64,000 bases of DNA from assembly GCA_026075535.2 (NCBI GenBank), contig AP026547.1, forward strand, positions 4,836,001-4,900,000, read 5' to 3'. A program made the translations under genes and the position numbers. The DNA is from Tricholoma matsutake. Lineage: Eukaryota; Basidiomycota; Agaricomycetes; Agaricales; Tricholomataceae. The number at the start of each line of letters is the position of its first letter. The stretch's first letter is position 1. Positions 13,074 through 24,196 of this stretch are shown piece by piece. The notes under the pieces were generated by a model that was given only the letters and a program-made list of their open reading frames with translations, did no database searches and was not told where the DNA came from.

Positions 13074-13541
13074 ATTTCCCCAAAACTTATATAGTCTTGT
13101 ACTACTATACAACAAAAAGAATATATTGTCACATCAGTCCCTTGTATATTGTATTAGTCTGACTCAGGAGTTTCCCTCTTGAGTTCCAGCACCTCGTCTT
13201 AGCTCTAAAGTTCTGCAAATCATCGCAAACTTCTTTGAAATTTGTTGTACCATCTCTAAACTCTCTCCTATCATCTCAATCATCTCTTGTCACCTTTGAC
13301 TCCCATCGCCATTTTGTACTATCCACACCCTATTCTCATCACTATCCTCGAAAATCTTTGAAACAACTTCGCACACCCTCGAAATTCTTCAGACTTCTTT
13401 GCACACACTCAAAATTCTTTGAACTTCTTCGCAAGCTTTCACAGTACTTCATACAGCATCACATCACATCACATTCATGCTCATTGCTGATGGCAATATT
13501 TAGTACCACCTTGCACCCTTCCTCTAGCTTGTGTTATACCA
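13074..13541 (+). repeat. 5' LTR remnant of element E
   Basis: Matches 16616-17080 base by base, including the TATATAGTCTTGTACTACT segment near its start and the GTGTTATACCA end. The first half of the LTR (equivalent to 16121-16615) is absent. Confidence 0.82.
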
Positions 13542-14027
13542 TCTGAGGCCTTAGTTGTGGGTTTTGTTTGGGTTTCCAGGTCGAGTATCATCATTTTGGA
13601 GCCCACCATGGGGGGTTTCTAAATCATTTCATTGTCTGCACCATTTTGAATTCTTCAACTTCGACAAACCACAGCTAAAGCCTTTGAATTGATACTCGCC
13701 ATGCCTTTGAATCTCTCAAACAATCGGGAGATATCTTAATCCCAGTTTCCAAAGCAGAATTGACTCATTGTTGAATCTTCCCTCCTTTCTACCACTTATT
13801 TCACCTAAGGGGGCTTGACGATTTCAATTTCACATTAAACTCGAAGTGCCTCCGACCCTCTTGAACAACCAGGAGGTCTTGATACAGTATCTCGACCATT
13901 GATCATATCATTTCACACTCTTTCGCCCTTTGCATTTACTATTTCATTACCATCTTTGACTTCGAAACACACAAAACCAGATATTGCACAAACTTCAACC
14001 TCATAGCCCCTGAAATCTACTTCGAAC

Positions 14028-14927
14028 ATGTTGACGTCCTTTATGCCAGCTTGTGGGCATTTGACCTCTCTGAAATTCAATCCAAAACAGCCCAGAGAAC
14101 TCAAAAAATATTTCAAAGAGCTCAAATTTCTCTTCCTGACTTGTGGTATTACAGATCATGACCTAAAGAAGAAGCATGCCTGCAGATATGTCAACATCAA
14201 TTCTTGCAAACTCTGGGAATCACTTCCAGAGTACCAGCCTGGCACCTCGTTTAACACATTTTGCATTGCAGTACACAAGTTCTATCCCGGATCAGAAGAT
14301 GAACACAAATACACCATTTCGGACATGGACACACTCATTTGCAAACAGCTTTGCATTGGTATTTTTGACTTGAATGATCTAGGAGTTTATTATAGGACAT
14401 TCTACAATGTTACAAATTTTCTTTGCTTGAAACACAGACTTTCAGAAGCCGAACAAAGTCAAGCTTTTGTTCAAGGGTTTCAAATGGATTTATGGACTCA
14501 AATTATACATCATCTTGAACTGAAGTTCCCAGATCATTATCCCGATGACCCATACACTCTGAACGACATCCATGACTCCGCAAAATTTGTTATAGCATGC
14601 TCAAACTCATACTCCATTCCCCAGCAATCAATCTCGACCTCGAATTCATTGGAGTCTAACACATCGATCAACTCTGAAGGTGCTTTGCACATTCTCGAAC
14701 ATTTCACATTGAACTTCGCATTGGTTTTTGCAGCTTTGCATCTGACCAGAACAGTGTCCGAAATTTCTGTCCCAACCTTGTTCTTCACTGATATAGCACC
14801 TTTGACTGCATTGAACCAAATGTTTGATGGTATGCATCACAGCTTGCACATTTCGGACAACATAGAAGCTCATATCGCAGCGCTTGAATGGGAACTAGCT
14901 CTCAAAAAAGAGCTTGCACTTGAATGA
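14028..14927 (+). CDS. gag protein of element E
   Basis: A single uninterrupted ORF of 299 codons with a gag-type domain. Features are LTSLKFNPKQPRELKKYFKEL at the start of the domain, KKHACRYVNI, LWESLPEYQPG, a YPGSEDEHKYTISDMD segment, and QAFVQGFQMDLWTQI followed by LELKFPDHYPDDPY. This pattern recurs in gag proteins of basidiomycete gypsy elements. There is no zinc knuckle in this ORF. The C-terminus ends in a short acidic/leucine heptad stretch. It is open although its host element lacks pol, which may mean recent trans-mobilisation, or simply chance survival because the region is poor in CpG. Role if expressed: packaging of element RNA in virus-like particles. Confidence 0.75.
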   Translation: MLTSFMPACGHLTSLKFNPKQPRELKKYFKELKFLFLTCGITDHDLKKKHACRYVNINSCKLWESLPEYQPGTSFNTFCIAVHKFYPGSEDEHKYTISDMDTLICKQLCIGIFDLNDLGVYYRTFYNVTNFLCLKHRLSEAEQSQAFVQGFQMDLWTQIIHHLELKFPDHYPDDPYTLNDIHDSAKFVIACSNSYSIPQQSISTSNSLESNTSINSEGALHILEHFTLNFALVFAALHLTRTVSEISVPTLFFTDIAPLTALNQMFDGMHHSLHISDNIEAHIAALEWELALKKELALE

Positions 14928-14957
14928 GAAATCTTTGCACTTTGAAATTGTCATGTC

Positions 14958-15698
14958 ATGCCTCCCAGTCTTCATTGCATAGTTCCAGCTTCATTGCACA
15001 TGTTCATGCCAGTTTCATCATCTTTGGCTTCAATAGTTCCAGTCCAGTCCACTCCAATAGTTGCAGCTTCATCAGTTTCAAGTTTTATTGACCCCATTCT
15101 ACCTGTTTCATTAGTATCGACTTCACCATCATTGGTCTTGCCAGCTTTGCCTTCATCCATTGCATCATTCGCACCAGTTTCATCTTTGATAAATTTGCCT
15201 TTGCCTATCACACCAATTGTATCAGCTTTGACAGTTTCAACATCATCCAAAGAACGTGAAATATTCAAATTACCATTTTTGACTTCAACTCACCCTCCGA
15301 CACCATTTTCACCTCCGCAATGTAGCTCGATCTTGCCTCCGATATTTTCGTCATATTCGTCCCCATCATCACCCACTTCGACCTTGACTTTCTGTTTGCT
15401 ACTCCTGATATTTTTGTCCTCAATCTTGTTGTCTGTGCCATCGTCCACTTCATCATCTATTTTGATATTGCCTTCACCCTCATATATTTCATCACTGTCT
15501 TCACGTTCATATTTGCCCTCAAAGTCCAATGTAGCACTCAAAGTTCCCTATCCATTGTATATCCATAGTCCTCATCTCGAAACTCGTGTACCCCTCATCC
15601 CCAAAATTTCTATTACATCCATCACCGACAAGGTTTTCCCTGATGTCATTTTCAATCCCTCAATTTCTCTTTCAATTTCTATTCGACCAGTCCCTTGA
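14958..15698 (+). CDS. Ser/Pro-rich low-complexity ORF in element E
   Basis: Follows the gag ORF by 30 bp in a different frame (246 codons). The product would be almost entirely Ser, Pro, Leu, Val and Thr. The reverse strand is also open over much of it, so it may be a by-product of T/C-rich DNA. It could be the rest of a frameshifted gag C-terminus. No domain is recognised and the coding status is doubtful. Confidence 0.25.
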   Translation: MPPSLHCIVPASLHMFMPVSSSLASIVPVQSTPIVAASSVSSFIDPILPVSLVSTSPSLVLPALPSSIASFAPVSSLINLPLPITPIVSALTVSTSSKEREIFKLPFLTSTHPPTPFSPPQCSSILPPIFSSYSSPSSPTSTLTFCLLLLIFLSSILLSVPSSTSSSILILPSPSYISSLSSRSYLPSKSNVALKVPYPLYIHSPHLETRVPLIPKISITSITDKVFPDVIFNPSISLSISIRPVP

Positions 15699-16120
15699 CC
15701 CGATTATTGCAATCATGGTTAGCATTGTCGACATCGATCAAATTTGCCTATTTCCTTTCTCGTCTTTTTCATTTCGACTTCATTCTATTTATCAAACACA
15801 TCTTTGCTATGCTCAACATTCTTCGAAATAGCTTTGATAGCTTTTGCTTCTATGCACCCATATAGGCCTTTGCTCATCTTGATCTCTACCTCAATATCCA
15901 TTAAATATGCCCTACACTCGTTCCCCTATGCCAATATTCCTTTCGACTTCATTTTCTCAACATTTGATCAGCTCAACATTCTTTGATTAGCCTCGATGGC
16001 TTTCAATTTTTTTTTAGCTTTGACACCTCATTTTGCATTGCTTCATTTCGATTTAATTCGATTTACCTTCACAGTTTGATTGACTGACTGGGATGGTCAG
16101 TATTTTAGTCAGGGGGAGGA
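15699..16120. other. internal tail of element E with polypurine tract
   Basis: T/C-rich non-coding sequence without a recognisable gene. It ends in a purine run at about 16109-16120 directly before the 3' LTR, the expected primer site for plus-strand DNA synthesis. Confidence 0.6.
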
Positions 16121-17080
16121 TGATAGGTCCACCTTGTCGTTCAAGCTCAGAGAACACATCTACAATCATTGTCAAAGCTCTATGAGTCTCTATGGACCTC
16201 TACAAAGCTCTATGAACCCATACGAACCCCTCCAAAGTTCTACGAACCTCTACAAAGTCATGAAAATGCTTCAAAAATCTTTGCAACACCTTGAAATTCT
16301 TTGTATGCCTTCAGCCGCCATAATACAATTCCCCCAACCTTTGGACACACATTCCACACTTGCTACACATTGCCACATCACATTCCGAGCACACCAGACA
16401 TGAGGAGACAAGATATTTCCCTTTTTAGGACACATTGCAGTGTTTTCGACATTACTATGATATATTGGAACAATAGGAAAAGTACCTTTGATATATTATG
16501 CTTCTACACATTTCCCCTCACATCATTTCTCATTTATTTTGTGATTTGGATACTTCTTTATTGTCTTATTCCTTGCCTCATGGGAGCCTCATGGCCTTAT
16601 TTCCTTTTTAGTACTATTTCCCCAAAACTTATATAGTCTTGTACTACTATACAACAAAAAGAATATATTGTCGCATCAGTCCCTCGTATATCATATTAGT
16701 CTGACTCAAGAGTTTCCCTCTTGAGTTCCAGCACCTCGTCTTAGCTCTAAAGTTCTGCAAATTGTCATGAACTTCTTTGAAATTTGTTGTACCGTCTCTA
16801 AACTCTCTCCTATCATCTCAATCTCTTGTCACCTTTGACTCCCATTGCCATTTTGTACTATCCACACCCTATTCTTGTCACTATCCTCAAAAATCTTTGA
16901 AACAACTTTGCACACCCTCGAAATTCTTTGGACTTCTTTGCACACACTCAAAATTCTTTGAACTTCTTCACAAGCTTTTGCAGTACTTCATACAGCATCG
17001 AGTCACACTGCATTCATGCTCATTGCTGACGGTGATATTTAGTACCACCTCACACCCTTCCTCTAGCTTGTGTTATACCA
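16121..17080 (+). repeat. 3' LTR of element E (about 960 bp)
   Basis: Starts TGATAGGTCCACC right after the purine tract and ends GTGTTATACCA at 17080. The second half matches the 5' remnant at 13074-13541. The inverted relative at 17119-18019 also starts TGATAGGTCCAC and ends TTATACCA, which supports both ends. Confidence 0.8.
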
Positions 17081-17118
17081 TCTGAGGCCTTAGTTGTGGG
17101 TTTTGTTTGGGTTTTATT

Positions 17119-18019
17119 TGGTATAACACAAGTCAGAGGAAGGTTGCAATTCATTCTAAACTTTCACTGATCTCCAATAATAACAAATCAGATGATCTGA
17201 ACAAATTTTGGGATGTGCAAAGTAGTTTCAAGATGTTGCAATAATTTTAGGGATTGCAAAATGAACTTTGAAGATATTGGTGAGTGATGGAAAGGTTGAT
17301 AAATGATGCGAGAGGTGAACGACGATGAATATGAGAGGATGACGATAATATCAAGAGGCAAAAGGAGGATGAATGAGTTTCGATGAAATCCAAAGAATAT
17401 TTGGATTAAAACTTGTGACTCAAATGATGAGAAGAGAGTTTTTAGCTCTCTACTACTAATACTATACTTGGGGGACACTTCCCTTCTTATTAATTGTAGA
17501 TAATACAAGGCTTTATATGTTAGAAGGAAATGTAGCTAAAAGGGGAAAGGAAACATGAGAGAAACATGAGGAGATGGAAAACATGTGGACTTCAGGGATG
17601 AAGTGATAACCAATATGGAACAATAAACATGAGTCTAGGGAGTGTGTGAGACAATAAATTGAAACACAGACTGTCCTTTTGTTCTAAAAATCACTAAAAT
17701 TGCAAAATATTGTGTAATGCACCTTGAGGTGATGTGTGCTATGTGAATATAGCCGAAATGTGGGTCATAAAAGTTGATTATGTAATGGGAAAATGAGGGA
17801 AAGCATGCGAAGTATTGGGGTCCATGCTGAAGTGTGCAAAGTAGAAACTAAAAATGCGAAATCTTCGAAATGTCTGAAATTTGATTGGAAGCTTGCAAAA
17901 TAGTCGAAAAAGGTTTGAAAGATGCCGAAAATGGATGTGAGATGTTGATGGCTGTGCGTTGACTATCTGTGAATCCGTGAAATTGATTTCAGAGCTTGTA
18001 CTGGCTAGTGGACCTATCA
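17119..18019 (-). repeat. inverted solo LTR related to element E
   Basis: On the minus strand it starts TGATAGGTCCACTAGCC at 18019 and ends CTTGTGTTATACCA at 17119 (901 bp). It shares the overall layout and both termini with the E LTR but is more diverged internally. It lies tail-to-tail with the E 3' LTR, separated by 38 bp that match the first bases of E internal sequence after its 5' LTR (TCTGAGGCCTTAGTTGTGGG). No gag or pol is attached. Confidence 0.7.
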
Positions 18020-18330
18020 ACGGAGGGGGGGGGTGGCTGTTGGTGGACAAGATGAACCCCCCACTCACATTTGAGGCAATGGGGGGGTGGTGGTAGCTGT
18101 TGGTGGACGAGATGAGCCCCCTCCTTGTGTTTGAGGTGATGGGGGGGTGGCTGTTGGTGGATGAGACAAGCCCCCTCCTTGCATTTGAAGCAATGGAGGG
18201 GGGGGGGGGGGGGGTTGCTGCTGCTGGACCAGATGAGCCCCTCCGGTGACAGAGGGGGTGGTGGTTGCCATAGTTGCCAAGAACAGAGTCAAGAACCCCT
18301 CCACTCGCATTTGCAGTGAGGGAGGGGATG
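18020..18330. repeat. G-rich minisatellite
   Basis: Four to five imperfect units of about 55-66 bp, each with a G run, GGCTGTTGGTGGA, GATGAGCCCCC and a TTTGAGG segment; one unit carries about 20 consecutive G. The G runs on the plus strand could form G-quadruplexes. The minus-strand ORF across it (Pro/Gln-rich) follows from the repeat and is not called. Confidence 0.75.
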
Positions 18331-18693
18331 GTGGTGCTTGTAGTTGTCTAGAACAATGTGAGAAAAGGTTTTCAAAGAGAATCAACAAGGTCATATGATC
18401 ACTCACCTGATTGGAAGTTCAGTACCTGGATACCCATAAACCCATGGGATAAGGGTATGGTGTTCCATGGGTATGGCAATCTGGAACCTGTACCCATACC
18501 TGAGCATACCCATGACCACATTATCACGGTGTTACCCGTACCCCTGCCCTGCCTTACCCCTGTAGCAACCAAATCATCAAGTGCAGCCTCTACCTCCTTC
18601 TCTGCATGAACAACTGGATCAGTTTGGGATTCAGAGGGATCTTGGAGCGACGAAGTGATGAGGATCAAAGGCTGAGACAAAGAGGAGTGTATT

Positions 18694-20223
18694 TCAAATG
18701 GTTGTTGTGTCAACATGGCCCCAAGTGGCATCTGCTATCCACATTGCTTGCAACTGATTGATATCATACATTTGAGCTGGTGTTATCCCTTCATCATAAT
18801 GATCAATGGCCCATTGGATGAATCTCGCACAATAGTGGGCCTTGAAGCATTGGATGATGCCTTGGTCTTGTGGTTGGACATGCATGGTAAGATTTGGCTT
18901 GAAGTTTTTAACTTGATTGTTTTGAAGATTGGGAGGAACAATGTGGCTGGAAAAGTTGTCTTGAAGGAGAAGTATCTTTTGATTCTGGGCACCAAGCTCA
19001 CCATCCCACAGCTGAATCCAGTCTTGGTAGAGTTGAGCAGTCATCCAAGCCTTTGCATTATGTTGGTAGTAGAATCCCAGTTGGGCACCAGTCTTTTTGT
19101 TGAACATGCATGGTCATGCTGCTTTCCCAATGATGAAGGCTGGGAGTTTCTCAGAACCATCCACATTTGTTGTGAATGCATATGTCAGTCTGAGATTTTT
19201 GCCTTTGACTCCTGATTGTTTATGATCTGACAGGCCTCTGTCTGGTATGAGTCTACATTTTGGAGTCAGATACAGATCCAGAACACAGGAAATAGGTATG
19301 CACCCCCAAAAAAGACCTGTTTCATCCATATTAAAAATGTCACAAAGCTGGTATCCATATGTCTTGATGTGCTCCTGAATATGTTTTCTCTCTCTCCACA
19401 GTGTCTGTGTTTGCCAATGGAGATTCCCCATGATGCCTCAACTCCTTCAACCCATTCCTGCTCTTAAACTGTGACAACCAACCACTGCTCAAACTCAGCC
19501 TCTTGTCTTCAGGGATACCAAGCAAATCAACAAAGTGATTCTATTTCTGGTGAAGAACTTCCCCAGTGAGCAGAATTCCATGACTCATGGCCTTCAAAAC
19601 CCATAAATCCATCATTTCAGTAACCTCCAGATGCTCAGTCTGTTGAGCCCATTTGGCAGTCTGGTCACTTTGGCAGTTTGTCTGATCCCAAAGGTCGTGC
19701 CATTTAGGTTCCTCTTTAACCCATGCAGACACTAATGGCTGCTTGATTTTAAGGTTTGGGTAGATTGAATCAAAATGTCAAGCTATACTCGATTGGTTTT
19801 GACTGTTTTGGTGATGCCAATCGAGGATTTCAATGTGCTGAGTTAGGCTCTTTCTCATATGTGGAGCCTTGATGGAAGTCATCAGTGATTTTCTCTTCTC
19901 AGGCAAAAAGATGTTGTATGTTTCTGTTTGTTTCCTGCAACCTTCACCAAGTCACCAGCCCACTCCCTCAACTTCTTCACAATTGCCTTTCCATCTTTGT
20001 CCAAGCATCCAAGCCCTCGCTTGTAGTCTGAGGCTGACTCTAAGGTGTTGAGAGCATGTTCCTCATCAACAGTGTTTGCTTCATTGTCCAGCCAGTGCTT
20101 GTCTGATGATGAAATGGTTTCTGCCCTAGCTAGTTTTGTGCTGAGTTCCTTTTTATGAGTCTTGATTGTTTCTTTGAATCTGGCAAGCCCTTTTTTAAGG
20201 ACTTTGAGTGATTTGAGAGCCAT
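18694..20223 (-). pseudogene. pogo/Fot1-like transposase (frameshifted)
   Basis: N-terminal basic/coiled segment from ATG 20223 (MALKSLKVLKKGLARFKETI). Then a helix-turn-helix (QHIEILDWHHQNSQNQSS near 19810), a CENP-B/Tc5-type DNA-binding segment (LLGIPEDKRLSLSSGWLSQF near 19500) and a DDE endonuclease domain (IFNMDETGLFW near 19340, LLLQDNFSSH near 18970, HVQPQDQGIIQCFKAHY near 18890). At least two frameshifts (about 19880 and 19430) and a TGA at 19114-19116 break it. The family moves by cut-and-paste into TA. Gypsy element C is inserted 5 bp upstream of the start codon, so the promoter now lies about 18.7 kb away. Confidence 0.85.
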
Positions 20224-20228
20224 ATTAG

Positions 20229-20462
20229 TGTAAGCCTACCATCATTGTTATGACTTGTTTGCATGCTTACATTACAGACTTCTTGCTACCATAAGGACTA
20301 CTTTCTACTTTGGACCACGAACTACAATTTGTACTACACTAGCTCTAGTAACTGGAATACTACACCTTGTCTTATCTTTCTGTGTGATCAGAAGTAAGTC
20401 ATATATTCCTTCTTTCCTTCTTCATAGTGCTTGTCTATCTCCACATAGGAGATAGGCTCACA
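20229..20462 (+). repeat. 5' LTR of element C (234 bp)
   Basis: Aligns without gaps to 38747-38980. Nine differing bases fall in six dinucleotides, every one TG, CA or CG in one copy or the other. After the LTR comes CTTTTTTTTTGATATCAACA, a plausible decayed tRNA primer-binding region. Confidence 0.95.
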
Positions 20463-20791
20463 CTTTTTTTTTGATATCAACAATGGCGTTATTAAAACCA
20501 TCAACAGTTCTTATCAAACTGTCTCAGTTGCCATCTGTCGCAACCTCGCTTACAATGTGTAGCAGAGGTCACCAACCCACACTACACTCTCCTGAGAACA
20601 TGCATACACTCTCACTGGTGTCTTTGCCCCTTCCTGCCCTCACACACACACTGTTTTCATCACCGCACTCTGTAGCATCGCGAGCTCACAGTGAACTTCC
20701 ACCTCCTTCGCAAGGAAATTGCCGTACATGCTCATGATTATCATCGTTCGACAACAACTCTTTTTACAATGCATACACTTGACAACTCACC
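20463..20791. other. leader of element C
   Basis: Untranslated leader between the LTR and the gag start. It includes a T run and a possible primer-binding site at its start, then CA-rich sequence with no gene. Confidence 0.6.
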
Positions 20792-21746
20792 ATGTCCAAC
20801 AATGGCCTCGCCATCCTCATGCCCAATAATGGGAAACGACCGACTGTGACTGCAGGCGTAATAACAGTGGAACTCTTGCATCGTTTCAAACACTTCACTC
20901 GCGGTTACCTCGCCAACAAAGACAACTTGCAGAAATCAGAATATGTCGTGCATATAGCCTATGCTTTCGAAGACCCGTTGTTCAGCGACTGGTTCCAAAC
21001 TTCACAGAGCTACTATGAAGCTCTCTCTTTCACTGAGTTCATGGCGAAAATCCACGCACGATGATTGGCTGCTGGTTGGGAGAAAGACTTAGCTTGCAAA
21101 GTATGCAACACCAAACAGGGCTTGACAGCTGTCTGGGATTTCTCTACCACCATTCGTCGTGATAATCTCCTTCTGAAAAGCACAAAATATCACCTTTCAC
21201 CCCCTCAATTACACACCCAGATCGAAGTGAATCTCTTGCAAGAGCTGCTCAATGCTTACAATTGTCACAAAGAAAAGCACGACTCTGACTCTGAATCTGA
21301 TGATGAGAACACCACTCCAGAAGATGGCAATGCGGCCATGATCATGGAGGCGGCTGCACGCAAAGCTGAACACCACCTGGAAACTTTTGTCCAACTGCTC
21401 ATCAAGTTGGATGATAAGGTCCACGAAGAATCTGCCTCGCGTCAAAAGGAGGCAGAAGATGCTTTTTGAAAACTCAAATGCTCCGGCTCCACTGTAGGCT
21501 TATCTGACCCAATGTGTCGTGCCCCTGCTGTTCATTCACAGGGACAGTCGGCTCCGTCAACCACTTCTCCTAAATCCAACACCACGTCCGCATCTTCCAC
21601 CACCTCTCTGGGTAGACCCCCTAAGTTAACTGAACGTGAACATCGTTACCTTGCGGCGCACAATGGTTGCAAGAAATGTCATAACTTCTATGTTTCAAGT
21701 GGACACACTTGTGAATTCCCAGGTTGTGAGGGGTACGTTGGAGATG
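20792..21746 (+). pseudogene. gag of element C, interrupted by element D
   Basis: ATG 20792 (MSNNGLAILMPNNGKRPTVT) opens a frame that continues to the D insertion with only TGA stops, at 21062-21064 and 21467-21469. It includes a gag helix region (HIAYAFEDPLFSDWF, SFTEFMAKIHAR), an acidic spacer, and a zinc-knuckle-like CKKCHNFYVSSGHTC near 21675. After D the frame resumes at 24197 with VECTMGAVNTARQHLG, so D interrupted a contiguous gag-protease frame at GDV. Confidence 0.83.
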
Positions 21747-21881
21747 TGCCGAGTCTCCTAGGCTCTAGCTATGCCCAAGACAACGTAGTTGTAGTGATAT
21801 CATGACTATGTACATGCATGACTGTCTACTGACTAGGTGATCATGTGACTACTGGAGTAGGTGCCCACACACCCTACTCCA
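21747..21881 (-). repeat. LTR of element D, left copy (3' LTR if minus)
   Basis: 135 bp, TG..CA ends. Differences from the right copy include CCG/CTG and ACG/ATG, and a GCATG/GTGTG pair that fits an ancestral GCGTG. Confidence 0.82.
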
Positions 21882-22274
21882 TCTGCCCATCTCCCAAATG
21901 GCAACGTCCTCAGCGCCGGAGAACAAAGAGAAACAAGAACAGTAGGTATAAAAAATAATGTAGCAATGAAGCTAAGAAAATTCTATGGTTGATAAAAAAA
22001 ATATGACAAGAAATGACTCAACACGGTGGTGTCCATCCCAAAGCACAAAGGGCTCAGCTTAAGTCAACAAGATGGGGGTCTTGATCCCAGTTGAGCTTTG
22101 GAGCAGGAGGAGCTTTGGAGCAGGAGGAGCAGGAGCTACTCCAAAGGGCACAATGATGACAGGTCATCCTGGTCCAATACTGGAAGGGTGGTGTCAAGTG
22201 ATAAAAGGTTGAGCTAAATTATAAAAATTTTGAGACAGAAAAAACTGTGGGGGGGCTTATCATCGTCGAGTCTG

Positions 22275-23789
22275 TCATTGTAAGGTCCCAAATGGCTGTG
22301 GACAGCCCGTCTTCAGACCAGAGATGTCTTGGGGAGGTGGAGGTGCAGTATGCAGGGGACTATGCAGGGATTTGGCATCTTCTGCCCAGTCAAGATGTGC
22401 AGGAGGCAGCAAAATGGGTGGTTTGGGGCCAAGCTGGGGTGAGCTGGGGTGCACCAGGAGTAATGGGGTGACAAATGGTGAATGGGGGGTGTCGACAATT
22501 GTTGATGGCATTGTTAATGACGTGGCAGTGGTGTACGATGCAGGTGGTGGCAAAACGGCTTGCTTTGGGGGGTTCAGGGGCAAGCTAGGGCTTTGGGACT
22601 CATTTTGGGGGTGTTTTGCTGGTTCTGGCTGCATACATCATCATTCTGGAGCTGCGAATGGTGGTCCTGATTTGGGCAGAGCAGGGGATTCAGTCGTCAT
22701 CAACAAACACATCGATGATGACGTGGCGGTCGCGCTGGGTGTTTCGGAGCGAATGGGGGTCTGGAGAGCGAGTTGGGGAGAGGTGGGTGGTGTATGAAGC
22801 TTCTTAGGATGTTGTTCAGAGTTTGGGGGGGAGCAGGTTCATTTTGTCAAGTGGACAATGTGTTTCGATGAGCACACCTGCTCGTCATCGCATAATGTTG
22901 TTGCCTGGGCTATAGACTGTTTTTGTATGTTGTTTGGGACCTGGGAATCAGTACATAGAGTGTGAGCAGTCGTTTGCATGCTAGACGAGACCCTAGTTGT
23001 CATTTTTCGGGTGGTTGCAGCAGTTTTCATCGCCGTTGTTGGCTGTGCCATGGTAGTGGTAGTAGGCAGTTCTGGACAAGAGACGAGGGGCTGTATAGTC
23101 TGCAGGGAGCCTATATGTCGACTTGGCAGGGTATAGCATCATTTCAGAGGCATTTGGGGCTGGATTGAAGTTGTGGAGGGGGTTGTGGTGGCCATTGTCG
23201 ACAATGTTGACAGCATTGATGACATTGATGGGGGCTGTGCAGGTGTCATTGGCGGTGATGGCTCGGTGGGGGTTTTGTCAGTGAGGGGTGTCATTTGTGC
23301 AGCAGTGTCAGCAGTGGTGTTAGAGGTGGTTTGAGTGCTCAAAGCAGCAGTGTGATTGGCCATCGTTTGGGTGCTTGAGTTCATTGTCGTCAGCTCTGCT
23401 TGCATGGTAGCACACTGACAGTTGGTCTGCACGGCTGTTTCGACAGTTGCGGTGGTGGTTTTGGTAGGTTCGCCACATGGTTCTGTTGTCTGCTTTCCTT
23501 TGCACTGCTTATGCCCATCCGCTATTCCTGCTCTGTATGCCTCATCCATTCTCTCCTCCACTTCTTCACCCCATTGCTGATAGGCTTTCCTGTAACCAGC
23601 TTGAAAACTGTGAGCGAAAGCATCATTCCGCAGGTCTTGGATGCTTGGTGGTAATTGTTTGTCATCCAAATGGTCTAAAATATAGTTTACCAATTTTTTC
23701 AGCACGTGGCTCGCATCGCTCACTGCGCATTCTTCAGTAGTCATGAACAACAAGTCGAGGGAGGCTGTGCCAGTGTTAATGATGTCCAT
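22275..23789 (-). pseudogene. unrecognised ORF carried by element D
   Basis: One frame of about 505 codons from ATG 23789 (MDIINTGTASLDLLFMTTEE), broken only by TGA at 23139-23141, 22839-22841 and a tandem pair at 22638-22643; each could derive from CGA. The first 110 residues are structured (VLKKLVNYILDHLDDKQLPP; FAHSFQAGYRKAYQQWGEEV) with a charged helical segment. The rest is a Thr/Ser/Pro/Gln-rich disordered region. It does not resemble gag, pol or envelope. It may be a captured host gene or a family-specific packaging protein. Confidence 0.5.
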
Positions 23790-24061
23790 TTTTTGGGTTC
23801 TGGGTACTTGGTTCTGGGTGCTGGTATAACTGATGCTGGTTCTGTATGACTGGTAGACTGGGGGATTAGTAGACTGTGGTTCTGTGGCTGTAACTGGGTG
23901 CTAGGGCTGGAGACTCAAGAGCAGTAGACTAAGAAGTATAGCTAGTTGCGAGCTTGCTGTGTTGTGATGTGGCACGCAAGAATAAAAGCAGAAGCTAGCA
24001 AGAATAGAACAAAGCAGTGGTGCATGTGTCAAATCACGCTCTCATCACCAAGATGGAGACA

Positions 24062-24196
24062 TGCTGAGTCTCCTAGGCTCTACCTATGCCTAAGACAATG
24101 TAGTTGTAGTGATATCATGACTATGTACATGTGTGACTGTCTACTGACTAGGTGATCATGTGACTACTGGAGTAGGTGCCCACACACCCTACTCCA
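24062..24196 (-). repeat. LTR of element D, right copy (5' LTR if minus)
   Basis: 135-bp partner of 21747-21881, directly abutting resumed gag sequence of element C. Confidence 0.82.

Larger units (their letters stand above)
13074..17080 (+). mobile_element. gag-only LTR retrotransposon E (non-autonomous)
   Basis: Two direct repeats, 13074-13541 and 16616-17080, are about 90 percent alike and end in CCTCTAGCTTGTGTTATACC. They flank an internal region with one gag gene and a purine tract (AGTCAGGGGGAGGA) ending at 16120, just before TGATAGGTCC, the expected LTR start. The 3' LTR is about 960 bp; the 5' LTR keeps only its last 468 bp because the sequence to the left of 13074 is unrelated. No protease, reverse transcriptase or integrase is found between the LTRs, so it must have depended on a relative. 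The internal region is strikingly T/C-rich on the plus strand. Confidence 0.8.
21747..24196 (-). mobile_element. small LTR retrotransposon D (non-autonomous), nested in C
   Basis: Two 135-bp direct repeats (21747-21881 and 24062-24196) start TGCCGAGTC/TGCTGAGTC, end CCCTACTCCA, and differ at about seven positions. The gag frame of C resumes exactly after the right copy, proving insertion. The shared flank is ATG (21744-21746 and 24197-24199); no longer target duplication is intact. Orientation is inferred as minus because a purine-rich tract (GGGAGATGGGCAGA on the minus strand, 21882-21895) adjoins the left repeat and the only ORF is on the minus strand. There is no gag, protease or pol. Confidence 0.8.

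Noticed and set aside
15265..15541. Acidic minus-strand ORFs in element E
   Set aside because: Complement of the T/C-rich Ser/Pro tract; no independent evidence of coding.
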